59,452 nt of DNA from RGIG5612 sp045599965 (GCA_045599965.1 JAZRXA010000064.1:1-59452), one strand, 5' to 3'; shown: positions 17,532 through 26,943, counted from the stretch's first letter. Notes: a model not told the origin generated them from the letters alone. Made by a program: numbers and translations.

Positions 17532-18557
17532 ATGATCACATCAATCGTTAGATTATCAGCGTTAGAGTATTGGCTTAATGGTACAGATAGATATTTTTAT
17601 TATCAACCAGGAAGAAAAACTCTTTCCACAAATTTTGACTTAAAGATTAATAAGCAAAAAGCAATAGAACTAGCAAAAGAGTATCATTTTACACTGCCAG
17701 TTAATTTAATGGTGCCAGAAAATACAAGATTAAATAAAACTAACGAAATAACAAGAAATCGATTTATCCATGGTTTGCCATATAAAAGTTTTGTTAAACT
17801 TAATGATAGAGGAGATAGTGATGATGAAGTATATGTTGCTTGTCCGGAACTATGTTTCTTGCAAGCTGCTCATATACTGCCGTTGCACTTAGCTGTAAAG
17901 ATTGGAAATATGCTTTGTGCGATGTATATAAGAGATGATGAAGAAGTAATGGGGCAAAGAAATATTCAGCCTTTAACTAGCAAGAAAAAAATAGAGCAAT
18001 ATTTAAATAAAGTTGAAAAAGTTGCAGGCCTAAAAAATGCACGAAGAGCATTGAAATATGTTTCGGACAAGTGCAATTCGCCAATGGAGGTTAATATTGC
18101 AGTTATAGGAAAATTGCCAATAAGTGCAGGAGGATATGCTTTGGAGGATTTTAAAATGAACGGCGAAGCCAAATTGAAAAAGGAGGCAAAAGAGTTATTA
18201 GGACGAAAGGTATGTATGTGTGACATGCTTTGGGAGGAAGAAAAGGTCATAGTTGAGTATGAAAGCAATTTAACGCATCTTGATAAAGAACAACATGAAT
18301 ACGATAAGAGACGAAGTACAGCAATAATCAATGCGGGTTATAAGATAATAAATATTACGGCAAGAGACGTTGGGGTTTTAAGCAGAACGGATGAAATCTT
18401 TGAGATTATACGAAAGTCGCTAGGAATGAGGGGATTAAAGGATCGGTTTGAAAAATTTGATGAACAAAGGTTTGAAGTGTATAGAGATGTATTTAAGAAA
18501 GACATATTTGAAATTTTGAAAGAGTTAAATCAAAAACAAAACAATGTGATATACTAA
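17532..18557 (+). CDS. DUF559-like PD-(D/E)XK nuclease-fold protein
   Basis: 341 residues. The C-terminal part matches the layout of DUF559/Vsr-like endonuclease domains: SPMEVNIA (E186), D231 in CMCDMLW, VIVEYES (E242, E244), then QHEYDKRR and GYKIINITARDV. The residues expected for metal binding are present, though the classical lysine is not obvious. The N-terminal ~180 residues are not recognised; in related actinobacterial proteins this half resembles an antitoxin-like or winged-helix region, which I cannot confirm. No good RBS is visible. It lies about 100 bp after palindromic element B and 29 bp before the NTPase gene. Confidence 0.6.
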   Translation: MITSIVRLSALEYWLNGTDRYFYYQPGRKTLSTNFDLKINKQKAIELAKEYHFTLPVNLMVPENTRLNKTNEITRNRFIHGLPYKSFVKLNDRGDSDDEVYVACPELCFLQAAHILPLHLAVKIGNMLCAMYIRDDEEVMGQRNIQPLTSKKKIEQYLNKVEKVAGLKNARRALKYVSDKCNSPMEVNIAVIGKLPISAGGYALEDFKMNGEAKLKKEAKELLGRKVCMCDMLWEEEKVIVEYESNLTHLDKEQHEYDKRRSTAIINAGYKIINITARDVGVLSRTDEIFEIIRKSLGMRGLKDRFEKFDEQRFEVYRDVFKKDIFEILKELNQKQNNVIY

Positions 18558-18586
18558 AAATATAATTAGCTAGAGGGATAGAAAAA

Positions 18587-19132
18587 ATGGAGAAGATAAA
18601 AAAGATATTAATAGGTGGAGAAAAGAAAGCGGGAAAGACATTTTTAGTTCAAAGACTTGTAAGACTGTTGCCGGGGAATATTAAAGGCTACTATACATTG
18701 GCGGACAAAGCAGACGAGAATACAGGTGTTTTTAAGATTTATATGTATCCAGCAAGCGAGACTGTCGAAAATAGAAAACAAACAGAAGAAAATTGTATAG
18801 GCAGTAGCGATGGGAAAAAAAGAAAAATAAATAAAGCGACATTCGAAAATCTTGGAGTAAGCCTTTTATCAGAAGTTGACAAAGATGATGTTGTGGTGAT
18901 GGATGAAGTTGGCTTTTTCGAATCCGAAGTAAAACCTTTTACTGATAAAGTATGCGAGATAATAGAAAGCAAAAACTATGTAATCGCTACGATTAAAGAA
19001 AAATACGATAACGAATATATAAACAAAGTTAGAAATTATAAAGAAAGAGAAGATGCTATTTTTGTTCATGTAACGGACGAAAATAGAGAAGAGGTTTTTG
19101 CTGAACTTGAAAAAATTGTAAAGACATGGTAG
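18587..19132 (+). CDS. THEP1-type nucleoside-triphosphatase (NTPase_1/DUF265)
   Basis: 181 residues. P-loop GGEKKAGKTFLV (about 9-20) and the Walker B-like VVMDEVGFFES that corresponds to the DEIGxME motif of the THEP1 family. These small proteins hydrolyse NTPs in vitro; their cell role is unsettled. RBS GAGGG before the ATG. It sits directly upstream of the riboswitch-controlled FecCD-type importer, which may point to a role in cofactor or metal metabolism, but the riboswitch and terminator separate them transcriptionally. Confidence 0.75.
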   Translation: MEKIKKILIGGEKKAGKTFLVQRLVRLLPGNIKGYYTLADKADENTGVFKIYMYPASETVENRKQTEENCIGSSDGKKRKINKATFENLGVSLLSEVDKDDVVVMDEVGFFESEVKPFTDKVCEIIESKNYVIATIKEKYDNEYINKVRNYKEREDAIFVHVTDENREEVFAELEKIVKTW

Positions 19133-19149
19133 CATCTATATAACTTAAT

Positions 19150-19285
19150 AAGAAGTTTTCGAGCTTATTTGCCTAAAACGAAAGTCATGGAAAATAAGCC
19201 TGCCGTGAAAGCGACACGGGGCTTAAGAGGAAACAATTAAACCTTCTGTATTGAAAAGGAAACTATAAATGCTTAAAGCATTATT
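19150..19285 (+). ncRNA. Candidate Moco/Tuco (molybdenum or tungsten cofactor) riboswitch
   Basis: A structured leader with nested helices: GTTTTCG (19155-19161)/CGAAAGT (19179-19185); CCGTG (19203-19207)/CACGG inside AAGCC/GGCTT; then AGAGG...CCTTCT. The 3' segment CCTTCTGTATTGAAAAGG (19242-19259) lines up well with the end of the E. coli moaA-leader Moco motif as I remember it. The AAAAGGAA near its end can pair with TTCCTTTTT in the following terminator, giving an antiterminator. Known Moco RNAs control molybdate/tungstate uptake and cofactor synthesis, which fits the importer downstream. Family assignment is from memory and moderate. Confidence 0.55.
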
Positions 19286-19311
19286 GCCGTTCCTTTTTGG
19301 AACGGCTTTTT
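19286..19311 (+). terminator. Riboswitch-linked intrinsic terminator
   Basis: GCCGTTCC-TTTTT-GGAACGGC followed by TTTTT, ending 4 nt before the importer's ATG. It overlaps where an RBS would be, so the expression platform could act on both termination and translation. The upstream AAAAGGAA at 19254-19261 is positioned to compete with the left arm and loop. Confidence 0.85.
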
Positions 19312-19315
19312 GATT

Positions 19316-20284
19316 ATGAAAGATACAAAGAAGAAAAAAATTCATATCACGATACCTATACTGGCAGTAATCCTGGTTGTTGTTTTTGTTGCATCATTCT
19401 TTTTGGGAAGATATCAATTTGAAGTAAGTACCCAAATGATTCAAGTTTTAGTAAGAATTAGGCTTCCGAGAATTGTTATGGCTTGTTTAGTTGGATGCTG
19501 CCTTTCATGTGCCGGAGCAGCCTACCAAGGCGTATTCCAAAACCCTATGGCATCGCCAGATATTTTGGGTGCATCTGATGGTGCGGCTTTTGGCGCTGCA
19601 CTGGGGATAATTTTAGGCCTTGGTTCAAAGTGGATGACGATTAGCGCTTTTATTATAAGCATTATTACGGTTGTAATAGTTTTCATAATTGCTCAAAGAG
19701 CACCGGGAAACAAAATCATAAACTTAATATTAGCAGGAATAATGATTGGTTCATTCTTCGCAGCAGGCACAAGTTACATTAAATTAGTAGCAGATACAAA
19801 CAACGAACTTCCAGCAATTACATATTGGCTTATGGGAAGTTTGTCGGGTGTAAAATTAAGCGATTTCAACATTGTAGTAATAGCGGCAATGGTAATAGGT
19901 TGCGTGGTGCTAATGTTACTAAGATGGAAAATAAATATTTTGACACTCGGAGATGAAGAGGCCCAAACGTTAGGAATCAATACAAAAAGATTAAGACTTA
20001 TTGTAATACTTGCGGCAACACTCGTAACGGCAGCAAGCATAGCTGTAAGCGGAGTTATCGGGTGGGTAGGGCTCGTTATCCCGCACCTAACAAGAAAAAT
20101 AGTCGGACATGATTACAGAAAATTAATTCCAGCGTCAATGCTGACCGGAGCAATCTTTTTGCTAATTGTAGATGATATAAGTCGCAATTTATTAGCAACC
20201 GAAATTCCAATTGGAATATTAACTGCATTTGTTGGCGCACCATTTTTCATTTACCTATTAATTAAGAGAGATAAAACATTGTAA
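19316..20284 (+). CDS. FecCD-type ABC transporter permease
   Basis: 322 residues from the ATG at 19316. Hydrophobic, about 9-10 helices, with family markers RLPRIVMACLVGCCLSCAGAAYQGVFQNPMASPDILG and GVIGWVGLVIPHLTRKIVGHD. This is the BtuC/FhuB/MolB class, moving vitamin B12, iron chelates or molybdate/tungstate. The riboswitch upstream favours an oxyanion (MolB-like) role, which is an inference. The stop codon overlaps the next start (TAATG). Confidence 0.85.
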   Translation: MKDTKKKKIHITIPILAVILVVVFVASFFLGRYQFEVSTQMIQVLVRIRLPRIVMACLVGCCLSCAGAAYQGVFQNPMASPDILGASDGAAFGAALGIILGLGSKWMTISAFIISIITVVIVFIIAQRAPGNKIINLILAGIMIGSFFAAGTSYIKLVADTNNELPAITYWLMGSLSGVKLSDFNIVVIAAMVIGCVVLMLLRWKINILTLGDEEAQTLGINTKRLRLIVILAATLVTAASIAVSGVIGWVGLVIPHLTRKIVGHDYRKLIPASMLTGAIFLLIVDDISRNLLATEIPIGILTAFVGAPFFIYLLIKRDKTL

Positions 20285-21051
20285 TGAGCATAGAAGTAAA
20301 TAATCTAACATTTTCATATGGAAAGAGAAAAGTACTTGAGGACATTTCGCTAAATGTCTCTGATAGTTGTTTGTGCACACTTCTTGGCGCGAATGGGTCG
20401 GGAAAAACAACTATGTTCAAATGCATCTTAGGGATGCTTAAAAAATATAGCGGAGAAATAAAAATTGATGGCACATCAACAAAGCAACTAACAGAAAAGG
20501 AGATGGCGCATAAGGTTGCATATATTCCGCAAATTCATGGAGCAACCTTTGACTATAGTGTAAGAGATATGGTTATGATGGGAACTGATCATACATTGGC
20601 TCCACTAGCAGTTCCGGGTAAAGCACAAATAAAAAAGGCCGAAGAAGCTATTGAAAGGGTAGGGCTTGCTGGTAAATCAAATAAGTTTTTCACAAGACTT
20701 TCAGGTGGAGAACAGCAGCTAGTTCTTATAGCTAGAGCGCTAGCTCAGGGCTCAAAAACTTTACTGATGGATGAGCCAACAAGCGCTCTCGATTACGGAA
20801 ATCAAACATTAATAATGGAGCAACTAAGCGCCCTTGCAAAAGAAGGATATTGTATTATGATTTCTACCCACACGCCGCAACATGCGCTTTGGTATGCAAA
20901 TAAAATTATTGCGCTTAAAGATAATAAGATAAAAGCCGAAGGTTCAAGCGAAATTTTAGATGAAGAACTAATAAAAGAGTTGTACAAAATCGATGTAAAA
21001 TTAATTGAAACAGAAGAAGGAAAAATAATTTATCCAAAATGCGAAAAATAA
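20284..21051 (+). CDS. FecE/BtuD-type ABC transporter ATPase
   Basis: 255 residues. Walker A GANGSGKTT, Q-loop YIPQIH, signature LSGGEQQLV, Walker B TLLMDEPTSALD and switch histidine in ISTHTPQ are all present. It energises the permease encoded just upstream, with which it overlaps by one base, and its 3' end overlaps the binding-protein gene by 13 bp, so the three subunits are translationally coupled. Confidence 0.9.
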   Translation: MSIEVNNLTFSYGKRKVLEDISLNVSDSCLCTLLGANGSGKTTMFKCILGMLKKYSGEIKIDGTSTKQLTEKEMAHKVAYIPQIHGATFDYSVRDMVMMGTDHTLAPLAVPGKAQIKKAEEAIERVGLAGKSNKFFTRLSGGEQQLVLIARALAQGSKTLLMDEPTSALDYGNQTLIMEQLSALAKEGYCIMISTHTPQHALWYANKIIALKDNKIKAEGSSEILDEELIKELYKIDVKLIETEEGKIIYPKCEK

Positions 21052-22079
21052 AAATTTTGCCAATAATCTTAATAGTAATAATGTGCATCACTGTTGGATG
21101 TGGAAATAAAAAAACACCTAGCGATGAAACTAAAATATTTACGGACTCGCTAGGACGAGAAATAAGCGTGCCAAAAAATCCTGAAAAGATAGCGGTAACG
21201 GGACCATTTGCGCAAATAATTGTTTTTGCGCTTGCCCCAAACAAACTAGTAGGAACTGCAATTAGGTGGGAAGATAAAGATAAAGGATACATAGATGAAA
21301 AATACTTATCCTTGCCATGCATCGGCCAGCTTCAAGGAGGAAAAGGAGACTTAAATTTAGAAACACTTATGATGAGCGGCGCCGAGTTAGTTATAGATGT
21401 TGGCGATCAGGGAGATGCTATTAAAGAGGACTTAGAAGCAATTCAAAATCAAACAAATATTCCATGCGCGCACATTGCTTATAGCGCAAAAGATGCTGGG
21501 CAAACTTATCGTATGCTCGGCGAACTTTTAGAAATGGAAGATGAAGCCGAAGAGTTAGCAAACTATTGTGAAAAAATTTATGAGCGAACAAAAGATATTT
21601 CTGAAAAAGTAAAAAAAGAAAAGCTTTTATATATCGTTGGTGAAGAAGGACTAAATGTAATAGCAAAAGATAGTTATCACAGCGAAATAATAGATTTACT
21701 TTCGGACAATGTTGCCAAGGTAGATAACCCAACAAGCAAAGGTACGGGTAATGAAGTTGATATGGAGCAAATATTAACATGGAATCCAGATGTAATTTTA
21801 GTATCTCCAAATACAATATATGATGAAATGGGAACAGATAAAATTTGGAGCCAGATAAGCGCTGTTAAGAATGGAAAATATTATGAAGTTCCAGAAGGAC
21901 CATATAATTGGATGGGATTTCCGCCATCAGTTCAGAGACTTTTGGGAATGAGTTGGATGGCAAAAATCCTTTATCCTAAAGAGGCGACATATGATTTATA
22001 TGACGAAACAAGAACCTTTTATAAACTTTTCTATCATCATGAGTTGACAAAAGGTGAGTATAATAAACTAGTAAAATAA
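21039..22079 (+). CDS. Class III (BtuF/FepB/MolA-type) solute-binding lipoprotein
   Basis: 346 residues with a signal peptide and lipobox TVGC (C21). The fold is the two-lobe helical-backbone type (DSLGREISVPKNPEKIAVTGPFAQIIVFAL). The segment EGPYNWMGFPPSVQRLLGMSW is typical of a branch often annotated as iron-binding but common in anaerobes and methanogens. With the Moco-like leader upstream, molybdate or tungstate is my best guess for the ligand; an iron chelate or cobamide remains possible. Confidence 0.75.
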   Translation: MRKIKILPIILIVIMCITVGCGNKKTPSDETKIFTDSLGREISVPKNPEKIAVTGPFAQIIVFALAPNKLVGTAIRWEDKDKGYIDEKYLSLPCIGQLQGGKGDLNLETLMMSGAELVIDVGDQGDAIKEDLEAIQNQTNIPCAHIAYSAKDAGQTYRMLGELLEMEDEAEELANYCEKIYERTKDISEKVKKEKLLYIVGEEGLNVIAKDSYHSEIIDLLSDNVAKVDNPTSKGTGNEVDMEQILTWNPDVILVSPNTIYDEMGTDKIWSQISAVKNGKYYEVPEGPYNWMGFPPSVQRLLGMSWMAKILYPKEATYDLYDETRTFYKLFYHHELTKGEYNKLVK

Positions 22080-22111
22080 CGACAAATTTTATCGAAAATC
22101 AAGTTCTTATA

Positions 22112-23050
22112 TTATTTAAAGTCCATCTTAGCTTTATGTGTTACATGACTTAAATGTAGTTCAAAATCCTGTCTACTTCTTAAGTAGATATTTTTTAATA
22201 TCAATCCAGAGAAGAATGACTGGATTGCAGCCACAGCAACAAAGCAACATACAATAAGTGTTGGGAAATTCAACACTAATCCTGTTTGAATAAATTTAAT
22301 CAACACAGGAATAAAAAATCCAATTGATATCAAAAGTAAAATTGCAGCGATTGTTCCAAAAAATGCAAATGGACGATAAGTGCTAAATAGTCGCAAGATA
22401 GTTCTTATTACCTCGAATCCGTCAGAGTATGTATTTAATTTTGATTCACTACCTTCTGGACGATTTCTGTATTCAATTACGACATTATCGACTTTTAAGT
22501 TTTTATCAACTGCATGTATAGTCATTTCTGTTTCAATTTCAAAACCTTTTGATAAAACAGGAAATGTTTTAACAAAACGATAACTAAAAGCACGGTATCC
22601 TGTCATTATGTCTTTTATATTGGACTTAAAAAGACGGTTAACCCATGAACGCACGATAGAGTTGCCGATGCCATGAAATGGGCGTTTGTTTTCGTTGAAA
22701 TATGTTGAAGATAAGCGATCGCCAACTACCATATCTGATTGGTAATCAAGAACTAAAGAGGCCATCTCTTTGGCTATATCAGCAGGATAAGTATCATCCC
22801 CATCAACTATTATGTAGCATTCAGCGTCAATTTCAGCAAACATTCTTCTAATAACATTTCCTTTTCCTTGTTGACGTTCATAACCAACTATTGCGCCAGC
22901 TTCACGAGCAATCTTGTCGGTGCCATCTGTTGAATTGTTGTCATATACATAAATGACGGCATCGGGTAATGCCTTTTTGAAATCATTCACAACTTTAGCA
23001 ATAGTTTTGCTTTCATTGTAGCAAGGAATTAATACTGCTATTTTATCCAT
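22112..23050 (-). CDS. GtrB/DPM1-like family 2 glycosyltransferase
   Basis: 312 residues from the ATG at 23050, six bases after AGGTG; an upstream GTG is less likely. GT-A fold at the N terminus (VLIPCYNE..., VYDNNSTDGTD, IIVDGDDTYPAD with the DxD motif) and two or more C-terminal membrane helices. These enzymes charge undecaprenyl phosphate with a sugar on the inner face of the membrane. The gene downstream of its partner at 23083-24597 suggests a GtrB/GT-C pair that decorates a cell-envelope glycopolymer or protein. Confidence 0.85.
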   Translation of the reverse strand: MDKIAVLIPCYNESKTIAKVVNDFKKALPDAVIYVYDNNSTDGTDKIAREAGAIVGYERQQGKGNVIRRMFAEIDAECYIIVDGDDTYPADIAKEMASLVLDYQSDMVVGDRLSSTYFNENKRPFHGIGNSIVRSWVNRLFKSNIKDIMTGYRAFSYRFVKTFPVLSKGFEIETEMTIHAVDKNLKVDNVVIEYRNRPEGSESKLNTYSDGFEVIRTILRLFSTYRPFAFFGTIAAILLLISIGFFIPVLIKFIQTGLVLNFPTLIVCCFVAVAAIQSFFSGLILKNIYLRSRQDFELHLSHVTHKAKMDFK

Positions 23051-23082
23051 AGAAATCACCTTCCTTAGTTTTATAAAATTTA

Positions 23083-24597
23083 CTATTTTATACCAAACGT
23101 AAAGATATGTTTAATAATATCTGTTGATTGAGGAGCATAGTATTCAGTGAAATTCAAGTCGTATGGTGTGACAAACAATACTACGCTCATTACAATTGCT
23201 AAGAATAAAAGTAAAGCAAGTAAGCTACTCATAACTTTCTTTTTAGATGAAGTTTCACAAACAAATCCAATGAAAATAAATGAAATAACTGCTACCAGCC
23301 AATAAAAATCCATGCGATACCTAGTTAATGGCCAAGGCGAAAATACCGAATCTGCCACAATTATTATAAGAACCGATAGAATCATAATAATAATCAATGG
23401 GGCCATTTTTTTAGCTGATATTTTATCTAAACATTTTTTATGCAACATACGAATTGCCAAAAATATAAAGACAGGGTAGGTTAAAAACATACCAAATTCT
23501 AAAAGATTTATTTTGGCAGGTATCCTAATAAAATAATAAAAAATAGAGAAAAGGATTGTTTTTAAATCAACCCGTGACAATATATTTCCATAATTGCTTT
23601 GATCGGCTATTGTTAATTGATATGTTTGGCCAAATTCAAATACATTTTCAAAACGAATGTAGTTATACCACATCAAGGATATGGCAACTAAGATGTATGG
23701 AAGAAGAACTATCAAAAGTTTTAATAATAATTTTTTATTAATCTTCCCATTTGATTTTCTATTGCGAATAAAAGAAATCATTAGCGGTATAATAATTAAA
23801 TTTGCTAACGCAATAGGAGGTCTGCAGCCAAATACTAATGCTCCGAATAGTGCGCCTAAAGTCGCCAAGGCAATAGCTTTGTTGTCGGATGGGGTATTGT
23901 AAACTGCTTTGAAAAAGAAAAACAAACTCCATATTTCAAAACAAATTGCGGAAGAAATTGCAGTACAGTACAAAGCTGGCACGGCAGAAATATACCACAC
24001 GCTCATAAATGAAAAAGCGACACAGGACAATATAAATATTGCGTCATTTATTTCTCTAAAAAACTTTCTTCTCAACAAATTAAGCAATGCGAATAAGCCA
24101 ATGATAAAAAATGCAGTAAAGATTTGTGTGCCGTGATACGTTATCAGTGGCATTCCTGTTATTAGTTTATAAGGTACAAAAACAACAATGGCAGGAACGA
24201 TGCCGAAATACATATAATATTTTCCGTTATAAAATGCATGATCCCAATGAAAATCAACGCCCAATTCCTCTCGCATACTTGGGTCATAAGGATTATCCAT
24301 TTCTAATAGTTTTTCATCTACTTGATAATCAAAAGAAATTTTGCCATCAATAATCGAATCTGCAATTAATTCGTATTGGTCGCGATGTTCAGGAATTTGG
24401 CCATTATACATAGGTGATAAACTCATGGGTAGTATGCAAATTAAAATTGTTGCAATACAAGAAATACCGCAGATGAGTTTCGATTTTATTGTTTTTTCGA
24501 CAGTTTTTATTTCAAAAATTTTAGAGTTTGGACGTATAAGCCATAAGACAAAAAAACATAAACCATATATTAATATTCCAATAATGGTGTATTTCAT
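23083..24597 (-). CDS. Polytopic membrane protein, probable GT-C type glycosyltransferase
   Basis: 504 residues with about 12 predicted helices and a first extracellular loop beginning SLSPMYNGQIPEHRDQYELIADSIIDG. The arrangement resembles lipid-linked-sugar-dependent (GT-C) transferases, but I see no decisive family motif, so the call leans on the adjacent GtrB-like gene 32 bp downstream. RBS AAGGAGC before the ATG. Likely substrate is the polyprenyl-phosphate sugar made by its partner. Confidence 0.55.
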   Translation of the reverse strand: MKYTIIGILIYGLCFFVLWLIRPNSKIFEIKTVEKTIKSKLICGISCIATILICILPMSLSPMYNGQIPEHRDQYELIADSIIDGKISFDYQVDEKLLEMDNPYDPSMREELGVDFHWDHAFYNGKYYMYFGIVPAIVVFVPYKLITGMPLITYHGTQIFTAFFIIGLFALLNLLRRKFFREINDAIFILSCVAFSFMSVWYISAVPALYCTAISSAICFEIWSLFFFFKAVYNTPSDNKAIALATLGALFGALVFGCRPPIALANLIIIPLMISFIRNRKSNGKINKKLLLKLLIVLLPYILVAISLMWYNYIRFENVFEFGQTYQLTIADQSNYGNILSRVDLKTILFSIFYYFIRIPAKINLLEFGMFLTYPVFIFLAIRMLHKKCLDKISAKKMAPLIIIMILSVLIIIVADSVFSPWPLTRYRMDFYWLVAVISFIFIGFVCETSSKKKVMSSLLALLLFLAIVMSVVLFVTPYDLNFTEYYAPQSTDIIKHIFTFGIK

Positions 24598-24699
24598 TTT
24601 TGCTCCTTATTTTTCATAATTAGTATTATGTTGACCAAAGATTAGCAAAAATATGTATACATGCTAGTTAGAAAAAAGTATAACATAAAACATAAAAAA

Positions 24700-24725
24700 G
24701 GAGTAGACTCCTTCAAGTCTACTCC
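24700..24725 (-). terminator. Strong hairpin oriented as a minus-strand terminator
   Basis: GGAGTAGACT-CCTTCA-AGTCTACTCC. On the minus strand it is followed by TTTTTT; on the plus strand it is not. No minus-strand gene lies between it and 26944, so it would stop antisense transcription leaving the flavoenzyme gene toward the glycosyltransferase genes. Confidence 0.6.
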
Positions 24726-24839
24726 GAATTACACTAATTACAATAGTTAAATAAAAAGTTTTTATTTAAAAAACAGGCTTAAAATGGTAGTATTAATGTA
24801 TAAGATTATGTTTAATTCACTACTCAAGGAGGAGAGATA

Positions 24840-26858
24840 ATGGAATTTAAAAACATGTTAAGCCCTTTAAAAGTGGGCAATAAAGTTTACAGAACTCGCG
24901 TTGAAAGTTCACCTATGGCTTTTGCGTTAGTAGCTCAAGATCCTATGGCTGCTGAAGTAGCTTATAGAAAAGTTGAAGCTCCTGCAAAAGGTGGAAACGG
25001 ATGCGTAGTAATCGGCGAAACAGACGTTAACTTTGTTGATGCTGACCGTATCCCAGGTTTTAGACCTTTTGACTTTGCTAAGCCAGAAGAAGATCCTGAA
25101 ACTTTCAAAGCATATCAAACATATGCTGCAAGAATTCAGGCTCAAGGTGCTGTAGCACTTGCTGAACTTGCTCATCCAGGTAGAGAAAAAGTTCCTTTCG
25201 GACCTGGCCAAGAAGCAATCGGACCATGCGAATCAGTAAACTATGCTGGAATTAAATGCAGAGCTATGAACGAAGATGATATGGCTAGAATTGCTAACGA
25301 CTTCGCTGTGGCAGCAGTTTATATGCAAAAGGCTGGTTTCGACGGTGTTTTAATTCACGGCGGACACGGCTTCTTATTCACACAATTTTTAAGCCCACTT
25401 ATCAACCAAAGAACAGATGAGTATGGCGGATCTTTAGAAAATCGTGCTAAGTTCCCTAAACAGATTCTTAAAGCTGTTAGAGATGCAGTTGGACCAGACT
25501 TTATCGTTGAGCTTAGAATCGACGGAACTGATCGTCAAGAAGGTGGAATTACACCTGAAGAAACGGGTGAATTTATCCAAATGGTTGAAGACCTCATTTC
25601 ATCAGTTCATATCACAGCTGGTATTTATGAAGAGTCAGTTAAATCTGGAACAGAATCATGTATGTTCCAGGAGCATGGACTTAATATCCCTGCAGCTGCA
25701 ATCGTTAAGAAATATACAAAACTTCCAGTTGGTGCAGTTGGTGGAATCAACAGCCCAGAAATGGTTGAACAAGCTATAGCAGACGGCAAGATTGACTTTG
25801 CAATCTTTGGACGTCAGATGCTTGCTGATCCTGAATTTGTTAACAAATGCGCTGCTGGCAAAGAAAAAGAAATTCACAGATGCTTAAGATGTTACTATTG
25901 CTTCCCTGGTTCACCAGAAGAAGGATATACAGATCTTCCATTCAAGAGTGAAGAACTTGCTGTATATGTTGGACATTGTACTATCAACCCAACAGCTCAC
26001 CTTCCATTCGATTTAGAGTTACTTCCAGATCCAGAAAGAGGACCACAAAAACTCTTAGTAATTGGTGGTGGTATCGCGGGTGTTCAAGCTGCTCTTAGCG
26101 CTTCACAAAGAGGCCATGATGTAACACTTGTTGAAAAAAGCGATAAACTTGGTGGACTTTTATACTTCACAGATGTTGATGTTGATAAGCCAGACCTTAG
26201 AAACTTCAAAGATACATTAATTTATGAACTCTCACTTACAAATGCAAAAGTTCTTCTTAATACAGAAGCAACTCCTGAGTTCATTAAAGAGTTCAATCCT
26301 GATGAAGTTATTATTGCAACTGGTTCACAACCATCTTGCCCACCAATTCCTGGTATTGAGAACGCTACTCAGGCAATGGGAGTTTATGACGGAACATGCA
26401 CACCAGGTAAAAAGATTGTTATGATTGGTGGCGGACTTGTTGGTTGCGAAGCTGGACTTCATCTTCAAAAGACAGGCCATGAAGTAACTGTTGTTGAAAT
26501 GCTTCCTAGAGTAGCAAACGAATCATTTGGTATGTACAGAGAAGGTCTCGTTTGGGAAATGGAAAAGAACGGCATGAAGTGGTTCGAGAATACAAAGTGT
26601 CTTGAAATTGCTCCTAACTCAGTTAAGATTGAAAACGCTGATGGCGTTCAAACTCTTGAAGCTGATACAGTTCTTTACGCACTCGGTATGAAGAGCATTG
26701 ACTACTCAGCACTTAAAGAAGCATGTGGTGATAAACCTGTTTACGTAGTAGGTGATGCTATTAAACCTGGAAAAGTTGACCAATGTACTAGATCAGGATT
26801 CATCGCAGCACTCAAGATTGGTGCAAGTAGCGAATCAATCGAATTTATTCAAGAATAA
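24840..26858 (+). CDS. OYE-family Fe-S flavoenzyme (2-enoate reductase / BaiCD / 2,4-dienoyl-CoA reductase type)
   Basis: 672 residues. N-terminal FMN TIM barrel (about 1-340) with GFDGVLIHGGHGFLFTQFLSP and RTDEYGGSLENRAKF; a 4Fe-4S site from CLRCYYC and the later GHCTINP; then FAD- and NAD(P)H-binding Rossmann domains (KLLVIGGGIAGVQAALSASQRGHDVTLVEK; KIVMIGGGLVGCEAGLHLQKTGHEVTVVE). It would reduce an activated C=C bond of an enoate, enoyl-CoA or steroid-like compound in the cytosol. Perfect GGAGG RBS, and codon choice looks regular, suggesting good expression. It is monocistronic, so the substrate is not given by context. Confidence 0.85.
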   Translation: MEFKNMLSPLKVGNKVYRTRVESSPMAFALVAQDPMAAEVAYRKVEAPAKGGNGCVVIGETDVNFVDADRIPGFRPFDFAKPEEDPETFKAYQTYAARIQAQGAVALAELAHPGREKVPFGPGQEAIGPCESVNYAGIKCRAMNEDDMARIANDFAVAAVYMQKAGFDGVLIHGGHGFLFTQFLSPLINQRTDEYGGSLENRAKFPKQILKAVRDAVGPDFIVELRIDGTDRQEGGITPEETGEFIQMVEDLISSVHITAGIYEESVKSGTESCMFQEHGLNIPAAAIVKKYTKLPVGAVGGINSPEMVEQAIADGKIDFAIFGRQMLADPEFVNKCAAGKEKEIHRCLRCYYCFPGSPEEGYTDLPFKSEELAVYVGHCTINPTAHLPFDLELLPDPERGPQKLLVIGGGIAGVQAALSASQRGHDVTLVEKSDKLGGLLYFTDVDVDKPDLRNFKDTLIYELSLTNAKVLLNTEATPEFIKEFNPDEVIIATGSQPSCPPIPGIENATQAMGVYDGTCTPGKKIVMIGGGLVGCEAGLHLQKTGHEVTVVEMLPRVANESFGMYREGLVWEMEKNGMKWFENTKCLEIAPNSVKIENADGVQTLEADTVLYALGMKSIDYSALKEACGDKPVYVVGDAIKPGKVDQCTRSGFIAALKIGASSESIEFIQE

Positions 26859-26883
26859 TCACTAGATTAACTAAAGAACTAAT

Positions 26884-26913
26884 AAAAGGCTGACACATAT
26901 GTGCCAGCCTTTT
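26884..26913. terminator. Bidirectional terminator
   Basis: AAAAGGCTG and CAGCCTTTT arms around a CACATATGTG core. It lies between the convergent genes ending at 26858 and 26944. Confidence 0.85.
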
Positions 26914-26943
26914 AATAATTTTCATTTTTTGTAGAATGATAAA

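Noticed and set aside
19150..19285. Cobalamin riboswitch before the FecCD-type importer
   Set aside because: No B12 box or GCCACUG element could be found, and the helix order differs; the Moco-type motif fits better.
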